From Ilumatobacteraceae bacterium (GTDB lineage Bacteria; Actinomycetota; Acidimicrobiia; Acidimicrobiales; Ilumatobacteraceae), in contig JAHENF010000097.1 in the NCBI GenBank assembly GCA_024643255.1, positions 92,798 to 156,797 of the forward strand: 64,000 bases of DNA. The letters are read 5' to 3'. Of the stretch, positions 16,886 through 26,432 are shown piece by piece. The notes under the pieces are model-generated. The model was not told the origin of the DNA, did no database searches, and saw only the letters and a list, made by a program, of their open reading frames with translations. Each line of letters starts with the position of its first letter. The first letter of the stretch is position 1. The translations under genes and the position numbers were made by a program.

Positions 16886-18512
16886 CGGTGACCACGCCGT
16901 CGACCACATCGAACGATCTGGTGATGCGAACACGTTCGAGCAGTGCCCGGTCGTGGGTGACGAGGATCACCGTGCCGGCAAAGGTGTCGAGCGCCTGCTC
17001 GAGTTGTTCGATCGCCGGCATGTCGAGATGGTTCGTCGGCTCGTCGAGCACCAACAGATTCGCCCCGTTCGCCATCAACAGCGCCAGCGATGCCCGCGTC
17101 CGCTCGCCCGGCGACAGCGTTGCCGCCCCGCGGTGCACGTGTTCGGCGCCGAGGCCGAACTTGGCGAGCAGCGTCCGGCTGTCACCGCTCGACAGGCCGG
17201 TCAGGACGCTGAACGTGTCGAGCAGCGAGTCATCGCCGAGCAATTCCGTGCGCGCCTGCTCGATCTCGCCGATCACCACGCTCGCTCCCAGTCCGGAGGT
17301 TCCGGCCGTCGGCGCGATCTTGCCGAGCATCAGTGCGATCAGCGTGCTCTTGCCGCTCCCGTTCGCCCCGATCAGGGCGATGCGGTCACCGGCGCGGAGG
17401 TCGAGGTCGACGGGACCGAGACGGAATGCACCGCGTTCGACCTCGGCGCCCCGGACCGTGGCCACGACGTCACCGCTGCGACCTGCAGTTGGGATCGTGA
17501 GGCGCAGCTCCCATGGCTCGCGCGGCTCCTCGACCGCCTCGAGACGTTCGGCGGCCTTCTGCGTGCGAGCCGCCTTGCCCGCGAGTTGCTCGGTCTGATT
17601 GATCTTGAAGTTCCGGATGTGCTTGTCGTTCTCCCCCGACTTCCTCACCTTCGACTGCCCCTGCGATGCCCACTCGCGCTCGCGCTGGGCGCGCTGCTGC
17701 AACGCCGAACGCTTGGAGTCGTACTCGTCGAAGCGCTGCTGGGCGTGCAGGCGGGCGAGCGTTCGCTCGGCGAGAAACGCCGACCAGCCGCCGGAGTACC
17801 ACTCGGCACGATGCGAGTGGTGGTCGATCTCGACCACGTCGGTGATGACGCGCTCGAGAAACGTGCGGTCGTGGCTGACGAGCAGCACGGGGGCATCGAG
17901 GACGAGCATCCATCGCTCGAGGCGTTCGAGACCGTCGAGATCGAGATCGTTCGTCGGCTCGTCGAGCAGGAACACGTCGTAGCGCGACAACAACAGCGAG
18001 GCGAGTGAGCTCCGCGCCGCTTCGCCGCCGGACAGCGTCGACGTCGGTTGATCGAGCAGTGCCGGATCGAGTCCCAGTTCGGCCCACGTCTCACCGACAC
18101 GCGCATCGAAGTCGGCTGCACCCAGCGCCAGCCAGCGATCGAGTGCATCCGAGTACCGATCGTCGGCACCCGATTCGCCGGCAGCGAGCGCACCGGTCGC
18201 GGCCTCGAGTTCGATCTGCGCCGCCGCCACCCCGGTTCGGCGCCCGAGGAAGTCCCTCACGCTCTCGGTGCTGGACCGTTCGGGTTCCTGGGGCAGCAGC
18301 CCGACGTTCGCCGCACGCGGGCTGGCCTCCACGGACCCGCTGTCGAGTGCGACCGATCCACAGAGCGCGGCGAGCAGCGTGGACTTGCCGACCCCGTTGG
18401 GCCCGATCAGACCGACACGGTGGCCGGGGGCGAGGACGAGGTCGATCGCGTCGAGCACGACGAGGGGGCCTCTGACGACGGTGAGTTGACGGGCGATGAG
18501 CGACGCGGCCAT
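16872..18512 (-). CDS. ABC-F family ATPase (ribosome-associated type)
   Basis: 546 residues with two ABC ATPase domains and no membrane segment. Walker A motifs are GPNGVGKST (N-terminal) and GANGSGKST (C-terminal half); signatures are LSGGEAAR and LSPGERTR; both have LLDEPTNDLD / VLDEPTNHLD. The linker (about 240-310) is Arg/Gln-rich and charged, as in ABC-F proteins that reach into the ribosome. Members either rescue translation or give ribosome-targeting antibiotic resistance; which applies cannot be read here. It starts with an ATG at 18512 with GGAGGTG about 5 bases upstream, a strong SD. The downstream gene is the copper lipoprotein. Confidence 0.9.
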   Translation of the reverse strand: MAASLIARQLTVVRGPLVVLDAIDLVLAPGHRVGLIGPNGVGKSTLLAALCGSVALDSGSVEASPRAANVGLLPQEPERSSTESVRDFLGRRTGVAAAQIELEAATGALAAGESGADDRYSDALDRWLALGAADFDARVGETWAELGLDPALLDQPTSTLSGGEAARSSLASLLLSRYDVFLLDEPTNDLDLDGLERLERWMLVLDAPVLLVSHDRTFLERVITDVVEIDHHSHRAEWYSGGWSAFLAERTLARLHAQQRFDEYDSKRSALQQRAQREREWASQGQSKVRKSGENDKHIRNFKINQTEQLAGKAARTQKAAERLEAVEEPREPWELRLTIPTAGRSGDVVATVRGAEVERGAFRLGPVDLDLRAGDRIALIGANGSGKSTLIALMLGKIAPTAGTSGLGASVVIGEIEQARTELLGDDSLLDTFSVLTGLSSGDSRTLLAKFGLGAEHVHRGAATLSPGERTRASLALLMANGANLLVLDEPTNHLDMPAIEQLEQALDTFAGTVILVTHDRALLERVRITRSFDVVDGVVTERHV

Positions 18513-18599
18513 GACGGCACCTCCAAACGAGAACGGACGGTGGGACGGCTCACTGGTCGGTCATCGTCGCCCACCGTATCCGGTGCCCACCCCCGCCGA

Positions 18600-18658
18600 C
18601 CTCCGAATTTCCCCCGTCGGCGTGCGCTGGGCGCGCGGTGCGAGGAGAATTTCAGAGG
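18600..18658. other. Imperfect hairpin between ABC-F and SF2 helicase genes
   Basis: 14-base arms with 11 pairs (CCTCCGAATTTCCC at 18600 against 18645-18658), enclosing a GC-rich segment that can fold further (GTGCGCTGGGCGCGC). It ends 42 bases before the helicase ATG in a divergent gap. The 11-base CTCCGAATTTC also occurs in the hairpin at 34488-34536. The role could be 5' leader structure or part of a dispersed palindromic family. Confidence 0.4.
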
Positions 18659-18700
18659 TGGTTGGGGTGGACGGCGGGTGGCGCCAGACTCGGGGGGCCG

Positions 18701-20395
18701 ATGCCGACCGTGACCCTGCGCCCCTGGCAACGTGCCGCCTACGAGCAGTTCCGGGCCAGCCCGAACTCCGATTTCCTCGCCGTGGCGACCCCCGGAGCCG
18801 GAAAGACGACCTTCGCGCTCACCTGCGCCCGCGCCACCCTCGCCGACGAACCGCGCACGCTCGTCGTGGTCGCCCCGACGAGTCACCTCAAGGTGCAGTG
18901 GTCGTTGGCGGCCCACCGGCTCGGACTCCAACTCGACCCCGACTGGAGCCCGGGCGACGGGCTGGCGCGCGACGTGCACGGCCTCGTCACCACGTACCAA
19001 CAGATCGCGACGGGCAACACCGCAGCGAAGCTCGCAGGGCTGAGCGCCGACGGCTTCGTCATCCTCGACGAGATCCACCACGCGGGCCACGACAAGGCGT
19101 GGGGCGACAGCATCCGGGTGGCCTTCGGCCATGCGGCGCGCCGTCTCTCGTTGTCGGGCACCCCGTTCCGTAGCGATGCCGTCCAGATCCCGTTCGTGCG
19201 CTACGACGCCATCGGCGAGGGCGACCAGGCGCATGCCGACTTCACCTATGGCTATGCCGATGCGCTGCGCGACGGCGGCGTCGTGCGCCCCGTGTACTTC
19301 CCGCGCGTCGACGGCGACATGGAGTGGACGACCGCGTCAGGCGACGTGATCAACGCCAGCTTCCAGGACGAACTGACCAAGGACCAGATGTCGATGCGCC
19401 TGCGGACGGCGCTGAGCCTCGAGGGCGAGTGGATGCCGAGCGTGCTCGCCCGTGCCAACGAGCAGCTGCGCTCGATCCGCCAGGACCACCGCGAGGCCGG
19501 GGGCCTGGTCATCGCCATCGACCAGGATCACGCCCAGGGAATCGCCCGCCTGCTGCGCGACCGATTCGGCGTGCCGGCCGACGTGGTGGTCAGCGACGAC
19601 CCGACCGCATCCAAGAAGATCGCTGAGTTCAGCCACAACGATCGCCCCTGGCTCGTCGCGGTCCGCATGGTGTCAGAGGGTGTCGACATCCCCCGGCTGC
19701 GCGTCGGCGTCTTCGCCACGACCACCTCGACCGAGCTGTTCTTCCGTCAGGCGGTCGGGCGATTCGTGCGTTGGCAAGCGGGTCGGGCCACGCAGAAGGC
19801 CTACGTCTACATCCCCGACGACCCGAGGCTGCGCACCCATGCATTCGAGATCGCCGAGGCGCGGCGCCACATCCTGCGCCCGCCCGGGAGCGATGACGGC
19901 GACGACTTCGCGCTCGACGGGGGTCTCGACGACCAGACCCATCCCGACGACATCGAACAGCTGACGTTGTTCTCCGTCGTCTCGTCGACGGCCACCGACA
20001 TCACGGTGCACACGGTCACCCAGGACGGCGTGCGATACGAACCGCTGTTCTCACCCGACGACCTCAGCGCGCCGCGCTACGACGACGACATCGAAATCGC
20101 CGAGCCACAGTTCGTCGCCGACCCGACGCTCAATCTCGACCTGCCGGAGGTGCCGACCGCCGCTGGACTCGTCCCGAGCGGCTCGCTCAGCGTCGCCGAA
20201 CGCAAGGACGACCTGCGAACCCGCAATGCCCACGTCGCGAAACGCCTCGTCGACATCACCGGGTGGGGCCACGCCAAGGTCCAGGGGGAGATGAACCGCC
20301 TCGCGGGGGTGACCCGTGTCGCGACGGCCACCACCGAGCAACTCGAGCGACGGCTGCGCTATGCCGAGAGCTGGATGCGCCGACTCCAGGGTTGA
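18701..20395 (+). CDS. SF2 DEAD/DEAH-type helicase
   Basis: 564 residues. Helicase motifs in order: Q-like segment LRPWQRAAYEQF (6-17), motif I ATPGAGKTT (29-37), Ia VVAPTSHLK, motif II DEIHH (123-127), motif III SGTPFRSD, motif V VSEGVDIPRL and motif VI RQAVGRFVR. This is the RAD3/XPB-like 'type III restriction/DEAD' arrangement, without an endonuclease domain. The C-terminal 150 residues are acidic and then basic (TGWGHAKVQGEMNRLAG), perhaps a DNA-binding element. The start is the ATG at 18701. It diverges from the ABC-F gene. The specific role is unknown; DNA repair is a reasonable guess. Confidence 0.88.
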   Translation: MPTVTLRPWQRAAYEQFRASPNSDFLAVATPGAGKTTFALTCARATLADEPRTLVVVAPTSHLKVQWSLAAHRLGLQLDPDWSPGDGLARDVHGLVTTYQQIATGNTAAKLAGLSADGFVILDEIHHAGHDKAWGDSIRVAFGHAARRLSLSGTPFRSDAVQIPFVRYDAIGEGDQAHADFTYGYADALRDGGVVRPVYFPRVDGDMEWTTASGDVINASFQDELTKDQMSMRLRTALSLEGEWMPSVLARANEQLRSIRQDHREAGGLVIAIDQDHAQGIARLLRDRFGVPADVVVSDDPTASKKIAEFSHNDRPWLVAVRMVSEGVDIPRLRVGVFATTTSTELFFRQAVGRFVRWQAGRATQKAYVYIPDDPRLRTHAFEIAEARRHILRPPGSDDGDDFALDGGLDDQTHPDDIEQLTLFSVVSSTATDITVHTVTQDGVRYEPLFSPDDLSAPRYDDDIEIAEPQFVADPTLNLDLPEVPTAAGLVPSGSLSVAERKDDLRTRNAHVAKRLVDITGWGHAKVQGEMNRLAGVTRVATATTEQLERRLRYAESWMRRLQG

Positions 20396-20449
20396 CCGGC
20401 GCCGCCTGACATCGATCGCCGGGCACCGATCGTCACGACGACGCCGCGA

Positions 20450-20968
20450 TCAGGCACCTGGTCGCGAACGGCCCGGCGCGACGGTGCGAGCGAGGATGCC
20501 CAGGGTGGCGCGCAGATTCGTCTCCGAGATCACCGGGAACACGCTGTCGGCCATCGCGGCGTAGTTCTCGTGCAGGTTCGACCAGTCGTAGTACGAGGTG
20601 ACGAGCGTGCCGCCCTCGATCGGGTCGAGCCGGTAGCCGTACACATGCCCGATCGGCGGATCGAACGAGCCGTCGATCGTCCATGCGATCTCACGATCGG
20701 ACTCGAAGGTGTCGATCACGACGGTGACGTCGTATTCGCCCAGATCGAAGTCGCGCAGCGAGTCACGGTCCATGTGGACGACGAATCTGTCCCCGACGGC
20801 CGTCGCCACTTCGCCTTCGGCAGACATCAACATGCCAGAGGCATCGATCGCCACATGGCCCGCCGGGCTGCGCAGCACGTCGAAGATGGCTCCGGCATCG
20901 GCTGCGATCGCCCGGTCGACCTCCAGACGGCGGGTGGTCGGAGACGTCGGGTCGTTCTCGAGAGTCAT
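20450..20968 (-). CDS. SRPBCC (START/polyketide cyclase-like) family protein
   Basis: 172 residues starting at the ATG at 20968. The sequence begins with LEVDRAIAADAGAIFDVLRSP, typical of SRPBCC ligand-binding folds, then alternating strands (GEYDVTVVIDTFESDREIAW, GHVYGYRLDPIEGGTLVTSYYDW) and a long C-terminal helix. These helix-grip proteins bind hydrophobic ligands; no specific ligand is suggested. It converges with the helicase and diverges from dtxR over 96 bases. Confidence 0.82.
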   Translation of the reverse strand: MTLENDPTSPTTRRLEVDRAIAADAGAIFDVLRSPAGHVAIDASGMLMSAEGEVATAVGDRFVVHMDRDSLRDFDLGEYDVTVVIDTFESDREIAWTIDGSFDPPIGHVYGYRLDPIEGGTLVTSYYDWSNLHENYAAMADSVFPVISETNLRATLGILARTVAPGRSRPGA

Positions 20969-21064
20969 CGGCGAAGTGTGGCAGCCCTCCCAGCGGTCGG
21001 ACGAGCCCGTGCCCGCCCGCCACCGCCGGGGCACGGCGTCGAACCGCGCCGGTAGGCTCCACCC

Positions 21065-21724
21065 ATGCCTGCGAGCGGTGAACACCATCCCGCCTTCGAG
21101 GAGTACTGCGAGTGCATCTTCGAGCTGCACGAAGACGACGTCGAAGTCATCCAGGCACGAATCGCCGAACGGCTGCAGGTGTCGCGCCCCGCGGTGAGCG
21201 AGATGATGAAGCGGCTGGAGGCCGAGGGCCTGATCAGTTCCGACGACGGGATCCGCCTCACCGACGCCGGTCGCCGCCTCGGCGAGCGTGTCGTGCGACG
21301 GCACCGCCTCGCAGAGGTCTTTCTGACCGAGGTGCTCAAACTCTCGTGGGCCGAAGCACATCACGAGGCCGGCAAGTGGGAGCACATCATGAGCGATTCC
21401 GTCGAACGGGCGCTCAACGATCTGCTCGGCGAACCGACCACGTGCCCCCACGGCAATCCGATCCCTGGGTCCGGCTACGAGGCGCCCGACTCGGCGCCGT
21501 TGTCCGACGTCGCCGTCGGCTCACCGTTCATCGTGCGCCGCATCACCGAGGAGCTGGAGTTCGAACCGGGCCTCCTCGAGTTCCTCGAAGCGTCGGCGAT
21601 CCAGCCGGGCAATCGGGGAACCGTCACCGCGGCCTCCCCCGACGGAACCCTGACGGTCGAGATCGATGGTCGCCACATCGGCGTCGGTTCGTTTGCCAGC
21701 GAACGCATCCTGGTCACGTCGTGA
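21065..21724 (+). CDS. DtxR/MntR family metal-dependent regulator
   Basis: 219 residues. An N-terminal winged helix (about 10-70: YCECIFEL, then IAERLQVSRPAVSEMMKRLEAEGLI) is followed by the metal-binding dimerisation domain (HRLAEVFLTEVL, EAHHEAGKWEHIMSDSVE, CPHGNPIPG) and a C-terminal SH3-like FeoA domain (about 145-219). The residues H, E and C of DtxR metal sites are visible (HxxAE, EAxxxEH, CPHG). It would sense Fe2+ or Mn2+ and repress uptake genes. A lipoprotein gene overlaps its stop by 4 bases. Confidence 0.92.
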   Translation: MPASGEHHPAFEEYCECIFELHEDDVEVIQARIAERLQVSRPAVSEMMKRLEAEGLISSDDGIRLTDAGRRLGERVVRRHRLAEVFLTEVLKLSWAEAHHEAGKWEHIMSDSVERALNDLLGEPTTCPHGNPIPGSGYEAPDSAPLSDVAVGSPFIVRRITEELEFEPGLLEFLEASAIQPGNRGTVTAASPDGTLTVEIDGRHIGVGSFASERILVTS

Positions 21725-22152
21725 AACGAGCACTCGGAATCCTCGGCGTGACCGTCGCACTGTCAGCGTGCGCCTCAACGGTCGTCGAGGTCGATTCGAG
21801 CGCCCCGACCGAGCGCACCGATGCGAACGGTTCGGTCGAGACCGTGCCGACCACCACGCTGCCGATCGTCGGAACCACCGGTGAACTGCTCGCCGAGATG
21901 GCGACCGACATGAGCCAGCTCAGCGCCCAGATCGCCGACACCGGCGACGAGCAGGCCACCCTTCGCCGGATCACGGCGATCTGGGCGGTCGCCCAGCCCG
22001 ACGTCGAGGCCACCCGGCGCGATCTGGCCGGCGGCATCCAGACCACGGTCGACATGGCGCGCAATGCGGTCGCCCGAATTCGCCCTGCCGACGCCGACAA
22101 GGCGTTCCAGATCCTCAGCAATCTCGTCGATCGCTACACCGGCGCCGCCTGA
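21721..22152 (+). CDS. Small putative lipoprotein
   Basis: 143 residues from a GTG overlapping the dtxR stop (GTGA). The signal peptide ends in lipobox ALSAC at residues 13-17, followed by a Thr/Ser/Val-rich linker. The mature part is mostly helical and acidic with many Ala (LLAEMATDMSQLSAQI, DMARNAVARIRPADADKAF), suggesting a helical bundle. I do not recognise a family. Coupling to a metal regulator suggests an envelope function in metal handling, which is only inference. It converges on the HelR gene with an 18-base gap. Confidence 0.72.
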   Translation: MKRALGILGVTVALSACASTVVEVDSSAPTERTDANGSVETVPTTTLPIVGTTGELLAEMATDMSQLSAQIADTGDEQATLRRITAIWAVAQPDVEATRRDLAGGIQTTVDMARNAVARIRPADADKAFQILSNLVDRYTGAA

Positions 22153-22169
22153 ACCCTGCCGGAGGGCGG

Positions 22170-24314
22170 TCAGCGAAGGGGTTCGGGAAGGTCGGCGGCG
22201 TGGACGATGCTCAGCCGTTGCGTCGGACGGGTGAGCGCCACGTAGAGCGACCGCATGCCGTGCTCGTGGTCGTCGACGATCCGCGCTGGTTCGACGACGA
22301 CGACCGCATCGAGCTCGAGGCCCTTGACGACGCTGACGGGCACCAGTGTGACGCCTTCGTCGAGTCCGGTTCGCGTCGCCGTTCCGTGATTGACGCCCGC
22401 CGCGGTCAGGTGCTCGGAGAGGTCGTCGATCATGGAGTCCGGAGCGATGACGCCGAGGCTCGCGCCCGGGAGCGCGGCGGTGAGCGAGCGCACCTCGGCC
22501 GCCACGGACTGGCCGAGCGCAGCCGACGACTCGGCGCGCACGATGACCGGCTGGGCATCGCCCACCCGGACCGAGACCGGCGAGCGCAACGACGGTGTCG
22601 CCACGGCCATCACACGGTTCGCCAGCTCCATGATCTGCCCCGGGATCCGGTAGCCGACCGAGAGCCCGATCACCCGTGACGGCTTGCGGTCGGGAAGGTG
22701 ATCGAGCACGTCCTCCCAGTCGGTGGGCGCCAGCGCCCCCGTGGCCTGGGCGAGATCACCGACGATGGTCATCGCCCCGTTCAAGGAGCGGCGCGTCGCC
22801 ATCTTCAGCTGCATCGGCGTGAGATCCTGCACCTCGTCGATGACGATGTGCCCGTAGGTGCGGATCTCGTCGGCGTCGTCGATCTTGCCGTTGCGCCCCG
22901 GCTTGGGGCCGAGCACGTCGCGGGCATCGTCGAGCAGGGCGACATCGGCGGCGGTCCAACGAACCTCGTCGACCGTCTCGGACCGAGCGCGGAAGAGAGC
23001 GAGCGCCTCGGATTCGTCGAGGACGTCTCGAGCGGCCAATGTGAGCAACGCCTTCGACCCGAAGAGGTCGTGGAGCAGTTGGGCCGGGGTCAGCAACGGC
23101 CACATGCGGTCGAGGGCCTCGCGGATCTCGTCGGTTCCCCGCAGGGTGTCCTTCACCGAACGAGGGCCGATCTCGACATCGTGGAAGCTCGCCGCAAGGG
23201 CCGACCACAGCTCGTTCTCGACGAACTTTCGTCCGCTGTTGTGGCGGCGGAAGCGGCGGCGCGCCGTCCTGACGATCCGCGCCGACTCCTCGACCCGCAG
23301 CCGCACGTAACCCGTGCGGAACGGGATCACCAGATCGTCACGCAACGGCCGTTCACGATCGTTGATCGCCTGATCGATCACGTCCGACATCCGTACATCA
23401 CCCTTGAGGCGTGCTGCAGTCGGCGTGTCGGCGCCGGTGGGATCGCCGGGACGCAGGAACTGCACGCCGGGCACCAGATCCGACAGCACGACCTGCTCGA
23501 CGCCCGCCTCGCCCAGCGATGGCAGCACGCGCTCGATGTAACGGAGGAAGACACGGTTGGGCCCGATCACCAGCACACCCTGGTCCTCCAGTGGGAACCG
23601 ATGGGTGTACAGCAGATACGCCGCTCGGTGCAGCGCCACGACGGTCTTGCCGGTACCCGGCCCACCCTGCACGACGAGCACACCGTGCTGAGGCGATCGG
23701 ATGATCTCGTCCTGCTCGCCCTGGATGGTTGCGACGATGTCGCCGAGCGTGCCGGTGCGGCCCCGTTCGAGCGCAGCGAGCAGCGTCGAGTATCCCCGCA
23801 GACCGTCGGGGCCCGAGCCCGTCGTGCCGTCGAGGCCCTCGTCGTGTCCGAGACCGAGATGGCCCTCGCCGAACAGTTCGTCCTCGACGCCGAGCAATCG
23901 CGGTCCCTCGACGGCGAAGTGGCGACGGCGCACCAGACCCATCGCATTGCGGCCGGTCGCGCGGTAGAAGGGCTCGGCCACCGGCGCCCGCCAGTCGACC
24001 ACGACGGGTTCGCGATCCTCATCGGCAACGGCGAGGCGGCCGATGTGGAAACTCTCGACCGCCCCCGGCGTCTCGGCGGACCGGTCGATCCGCCCGAACA
24101 CCAACGACGATCCGCCGAGATCCAGGTCGGCGAGCCGCTTGAGCAGCGCTTCGTCGAACGCGTTGCGCTCGAAACGGGCCTGGAACGTGCCACCGAGGTC
24201 GGCCTCGTTGAGGTCACGAAGGCGCCAGGCCGCCTCACGACTCACGCGCAGACATTCGTACGCGTGATCGATGTAGGCCTGCTCGTCAGCGAGATCGGGG
24301 TGCTGCTGGGTCAT
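22170..24314 (-). CDS. HelD/HelR-like UvrD-type ATPase
   Basis: 714 residues starting at the ATG at 24314. Walker A is GGPGTGKTVVALHRAAYLLY; motif II is VIDEVQDLTPMQL; later motifs VGDLAQATG, SVGYRIPGQIM, VKGLELDAVVVV and LYVALTRPTQRL are SF1A. The N-terminal coiled-coil segment (YECLRVSREAAWRLRDLNEADLG) and the VDWRAPVAEPFYRAT region are typical of HelD. HelD and the actinobacterial HelR bind RNA polymerase and free stalled complexes; HelR gives rifamycin tolerance in some species. It has no nuclease domain. It diverges from hemE over 83 bases. Confidence 0.88.
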   Translation of the reverse strand: MTQQHPDLADEQAYIDHAYECLRVSREAAWRLRDLNEADLGGTFQARFERNAFDEALLKRLADLDLGGSSLVFGRIDRSAETPGAVESFHIGRLAVADEDREPVVVDWRAPVAEPFYRATGRNAMGLVRRRHFAVEGPRLLGVEDELFGEGHLGLGHDEGLDGTTGSGPDGLRGYSTLLAALERGRTGTLGDIVATIQGEQDEIIRSPQHGVLVVQGGPGTGKTVVALHRAAYLLYTHRFPLEDQGVLVIGPNRVFLRYIERVLPSLGEAGVEQVVLSDLVPGVQFLRPGDPTGADTPTAARLKGDVRMSDVIDQAINDRERPLRDDLVIPFRTGYVRLRVEESARIVRTARRRFRRHNSGRKFVENELWSALAASFHDVEIGPRSVKDTLRGTDEIREALDRMWPLLTPAQLLHDLFGSKALLTLAARDVLDESEALALFRARSETVDEVRWTAADVALLDDARDVLGPKPGRNGKIDDADEIRTYGHIVIDEVQDLTPMQLKMATRRSLNGAMTIVGDLAQATGALAPTDWEDVLDHLPDRKPSRVIGLSVGYRIPGQIMELANRVMAVATPSLRSPVSVRVGDAQPVIVRAESSAALGQSVAAEVRSLTAALPGASLGVIAPDSMIDDLSEHLTAAGVNHGTATRTGLDEGVTLVPVSVVKGLELDAVVVVEPARIVDDHEHGMRSLYVALTRPTQRLSIVHAADLPEPLR

Positions 24315-24397
24315 AACGGGGTCACGAAAGGCTATCGGCACGAGCCCCGGTCACGACCTGGGCCCCCCGCATGACCCGGCGGTAGCGTGACCGCTCG

Positions 24398-25483
24398 ATG
24401 GAACCAGCGGCGAAACGACACGAGGCGCCCTCGGCGAGCGCCGGTGGGGCATTCCTGGCCGCCGCTCGCGGCGAGCCGGGCCACCGCACGCCGGTGTGGT
24501 TCATGCGTCAAGCCGGGCGCTCGCTCCCGGAGTACCGCTCGGTCCGCGGCGAGGGCTCGATCCTCGATGCCATCAAGCAACCGGACGTCGCCGCCGAGAT
24601 CACGATGCAACCCGTCCGGCGCTACGGCGTCGACGCGGCCGTGCTCTACAGCGACATCGTCGTGGCCCCCCATGCGGTCGGATTCGGCATCGACGTCGCG
24701 CCCGGCACCGGCCCGGTCGCCAACCGACCGCTGCGCTCGAGCAACGACGCCGAGCGGTTGCGCCCGCTCGAGTTCGACGACATCTCCTACGTGATCGCCA
24801 CGGTCGAGGCCCTGGTCGCCGAACTCGACGTCCCGCTGCTCGCGTTCGCCGGCGCGCCCTTCACGGTGGCGAGCTACCTCATCGAGGGCCGGCCGAGCAA
24901 GGACTACCGGCACACCAAGGCCTTGATGCACACCGACGAGGTGCTCTGGCACGACGTGATGGAGCGGTTGGCCGAGTCTGCGATCACGTTCATCGATGCG
25001 CAGTTGTCGCACGGTGCCGCCGCGTTCCAGCTGTTCGACTCGTGGGCCGGTGCCCTCAGCCGGCGCGACTACGACCGCTACGTACTCCCCCACTCCCGAC
25101 ACGTGTTCCGTGAGCTGCGTCGCCGACATCCCGACGCGCCGGCGATCCACTTCGGGATCGGCTGCGATCACCTCCTCGAGTCGATGTACGAGGCAGGCCC
25201 GACCGTGATGGGCCTCGATTGGCGGACCCGGATCGGCGACGCCCGCCGACGGCTCGGCGACGACCTCGCCGTGCAGGGAAACCTCGACCCGGCACTGGTG
25301 CTCGCCGGCGTCGGCCCGGCGACCGATGGTGCCGAACAGGTGCTCCGCGACAACCAGCTCGCAAACGGTGCGCGGCATCCGGGACACATCTTCAACCTCG
25401 GCCACGGCGTCAACCCCGAGACGGATCCCGGCGTGTTGCAGGCCGTGGTCGACCTGGTGCACGAACGAACGGAGCCCGCATGA
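24398..25483 (+). CDS. hemE: Uroporphyrinogen decarboxylase
   Basis: 361-residue enzyme that decarboxylates uroporphyrinogen III to coproporphyrinogen III in heme synthesis. The signature RTPVWFMRQAGRSLPEYR lies near residues 30-47, with further family segments SDIVVAPHAVGFGIDV, FAGAPFTVASYLIEG and LDWRT. The start is the ATG at 24398. The first about 20 residues (MEPAAKRHEAPSAS) are a non-conserved extension. It opens a five-gene operon and overlaps hemH by 4 bases (ATGA). Confidence 0.96.
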   Translation: MEPAAKRHEAPSASAGGAFLAAARGEPGHRTPVWFMRQAGRSLPEYRSVRGEGSILDAIKQPDVAAEITMQPVRRYGVDAAVLYSDIVVAPHAVGFGIDVAPGTGPVANRPLRSSNDAERLRPLEFDDISYVIATVEALVAELDVPLLAFAGAPFTVASYLIEGRPSKDYRHTKALMHTDEVLWHDVMERLAESAITFIDAQLSHGAAAFQLFDSWAGALSRRDYDRYVLPHSRHVFRELRRRHPDAPAIHFGIGCDHLLESMYEAGPTVMGLDWRTRIGDARRRLGDDLAVQGNLDPALVLAGVGPATDGAEQVLRDNQLANGARHPGHIFNLGHGVNPETDPGVLQAVVDLVHERTEPA

Positions 25484-26427
25484 GCACTTCCCGACCCGAC
25501 GTCGCCGTGCTGCTGATGGCCTACGGAACACCGCGTCATCCCGACGAGATCGAGCCGTACTACACCGACATCCGCCGAGGCCGTCCGCCGACGCCCGAGG
25601 CGCTCGCCGATCTGACCGCCCGATACGCCGCGATCGGCGGGGTGTCACCGCTCGCCCAGCTCACCGAGGCACAGCGCGATGCACTCCAGGTCGCGCTCGA
25701 CGCGGCCGCACCGGGCCGGTTCCACGTGGCGCTCGGGTTGAAACACGCCGACCCCAAGGTCGAGGTCGCGGCCGGCCGGCTCGCCGATGAGGGCTTCGAC
25801 ACGATCGTCGGCCTCGTGTTGGCACCGCACTTCTCGTCGTTCTCGATCGGTCAGTACCTCGATCGGACCCGACAGGGTGTCGCCGAGTCGAGCAGCGAGG
25901 CGACCCTGGTCGGCATCGAGAGCTGGGCCGTCGAGCCGACGTTCGTCGAGTTTCTCGCCGACGATCTCGCCGCCCGGGTCGCATCGATGCGCGAGCGCAC
26001 CACCGGCGACGTGCGGGTGCTGTTCACCGCGCATTCCCTTCCCGAACGGATCATCGCCGCGGGCGACCGCTACCCGCACGAGCTGCGTTCGACCGCCGAG
26101 GCCGTTGCGGGCGCCGTGGGCCTCACCGAGGGCGCGGACTGGCAGCTCGCCTGGCAGTCGGCGGGCCGTACCCCCGAACCGTGGATCGGACCCGACATCC
26201 TCCAGGTGATCGACGAGCTCGGCGCCGACGACAGCGTGGGTGGCGTCATCGTGTGTGCGTGCGGATTCGTCGCCGACCATCTCGAGGTGCTCTACGACCT
26301 CGACATCGAGGCCGCCGGACGAGCGGCGTCTCACGATCTGGCCTTCGATCGCACGGCCTGCGTGAACGACGACCCCGCGATCATGGCTGCGCTGGCCGAT
26401 CGCGTGATCGCCGCGCTCGGGAGCTGA
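25480..26427 (+). CDS. hemH: Ferrochelatase (probably coproporphyrin ferrochelatase CpfC)
   Basis: 315 residues. It inserts Fe2+ into a porphyrin. Typical segments: AVLLMAYGTPRHPDEIEPYYTDI near the start, LGLKHADPKV, the catalytic His region FTAHSLPERI and VCACGFVADHLEVLYDLDIEA near the C-terminus. In Actinomycetota this enzyme generally works in the coproporphyrin-dependent pathway (CgoX, CpfC, ChdC), so the substrate is more likely coproporphyrin III than protoporphyrin IX; that is family knowledge. The last enzyme, ChdC/HemQ, is not in the window. It overlaps hemE by 4 bases and hemY starts 5 bases after its stop. Confidence 0.95.
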   Translation: MSTSRPDVAVLLMAYGTPRHPDEIEPYYTDIRRGRPPTPEALADLTARYAAIGGVSPLAQLTEAQRDALQVALDAAAPGRFHVALGLKHADPKVEVAAGRLADEGFDTIVGLVLAPHFSSFSIGQYLDRTRQGVAESSSEATLVGIESWAVEPTFVEFLADDLAARVASMRERTTGDVRVLFTAHSLPERIIAAGDRYPHELRSTAEAVAGAVGLTEGADWQLAWQSAGRTPEPWIGPDILQVIDELGADDSVGGVIVCACGFVADHLEVLYDLDIEAAGRAASHDLAFDRTACVNDDPAIMAALADRVIAALGS

Positions 26428-26432
26428 TCGGC

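Noticed and set aside
16872-18512. Antibiotic-resistance ABC-F call
   Set aside because: ABC-F membership is clear, but resistance and housekeeping members cannot be told apart by eye.
20407-20435. Hairpin with CGATCG arms between the SF2 helicase and SRPBCC genes
   Set aside because: Only six core pairs plus a bulged extension; too weak to list as a terminator.
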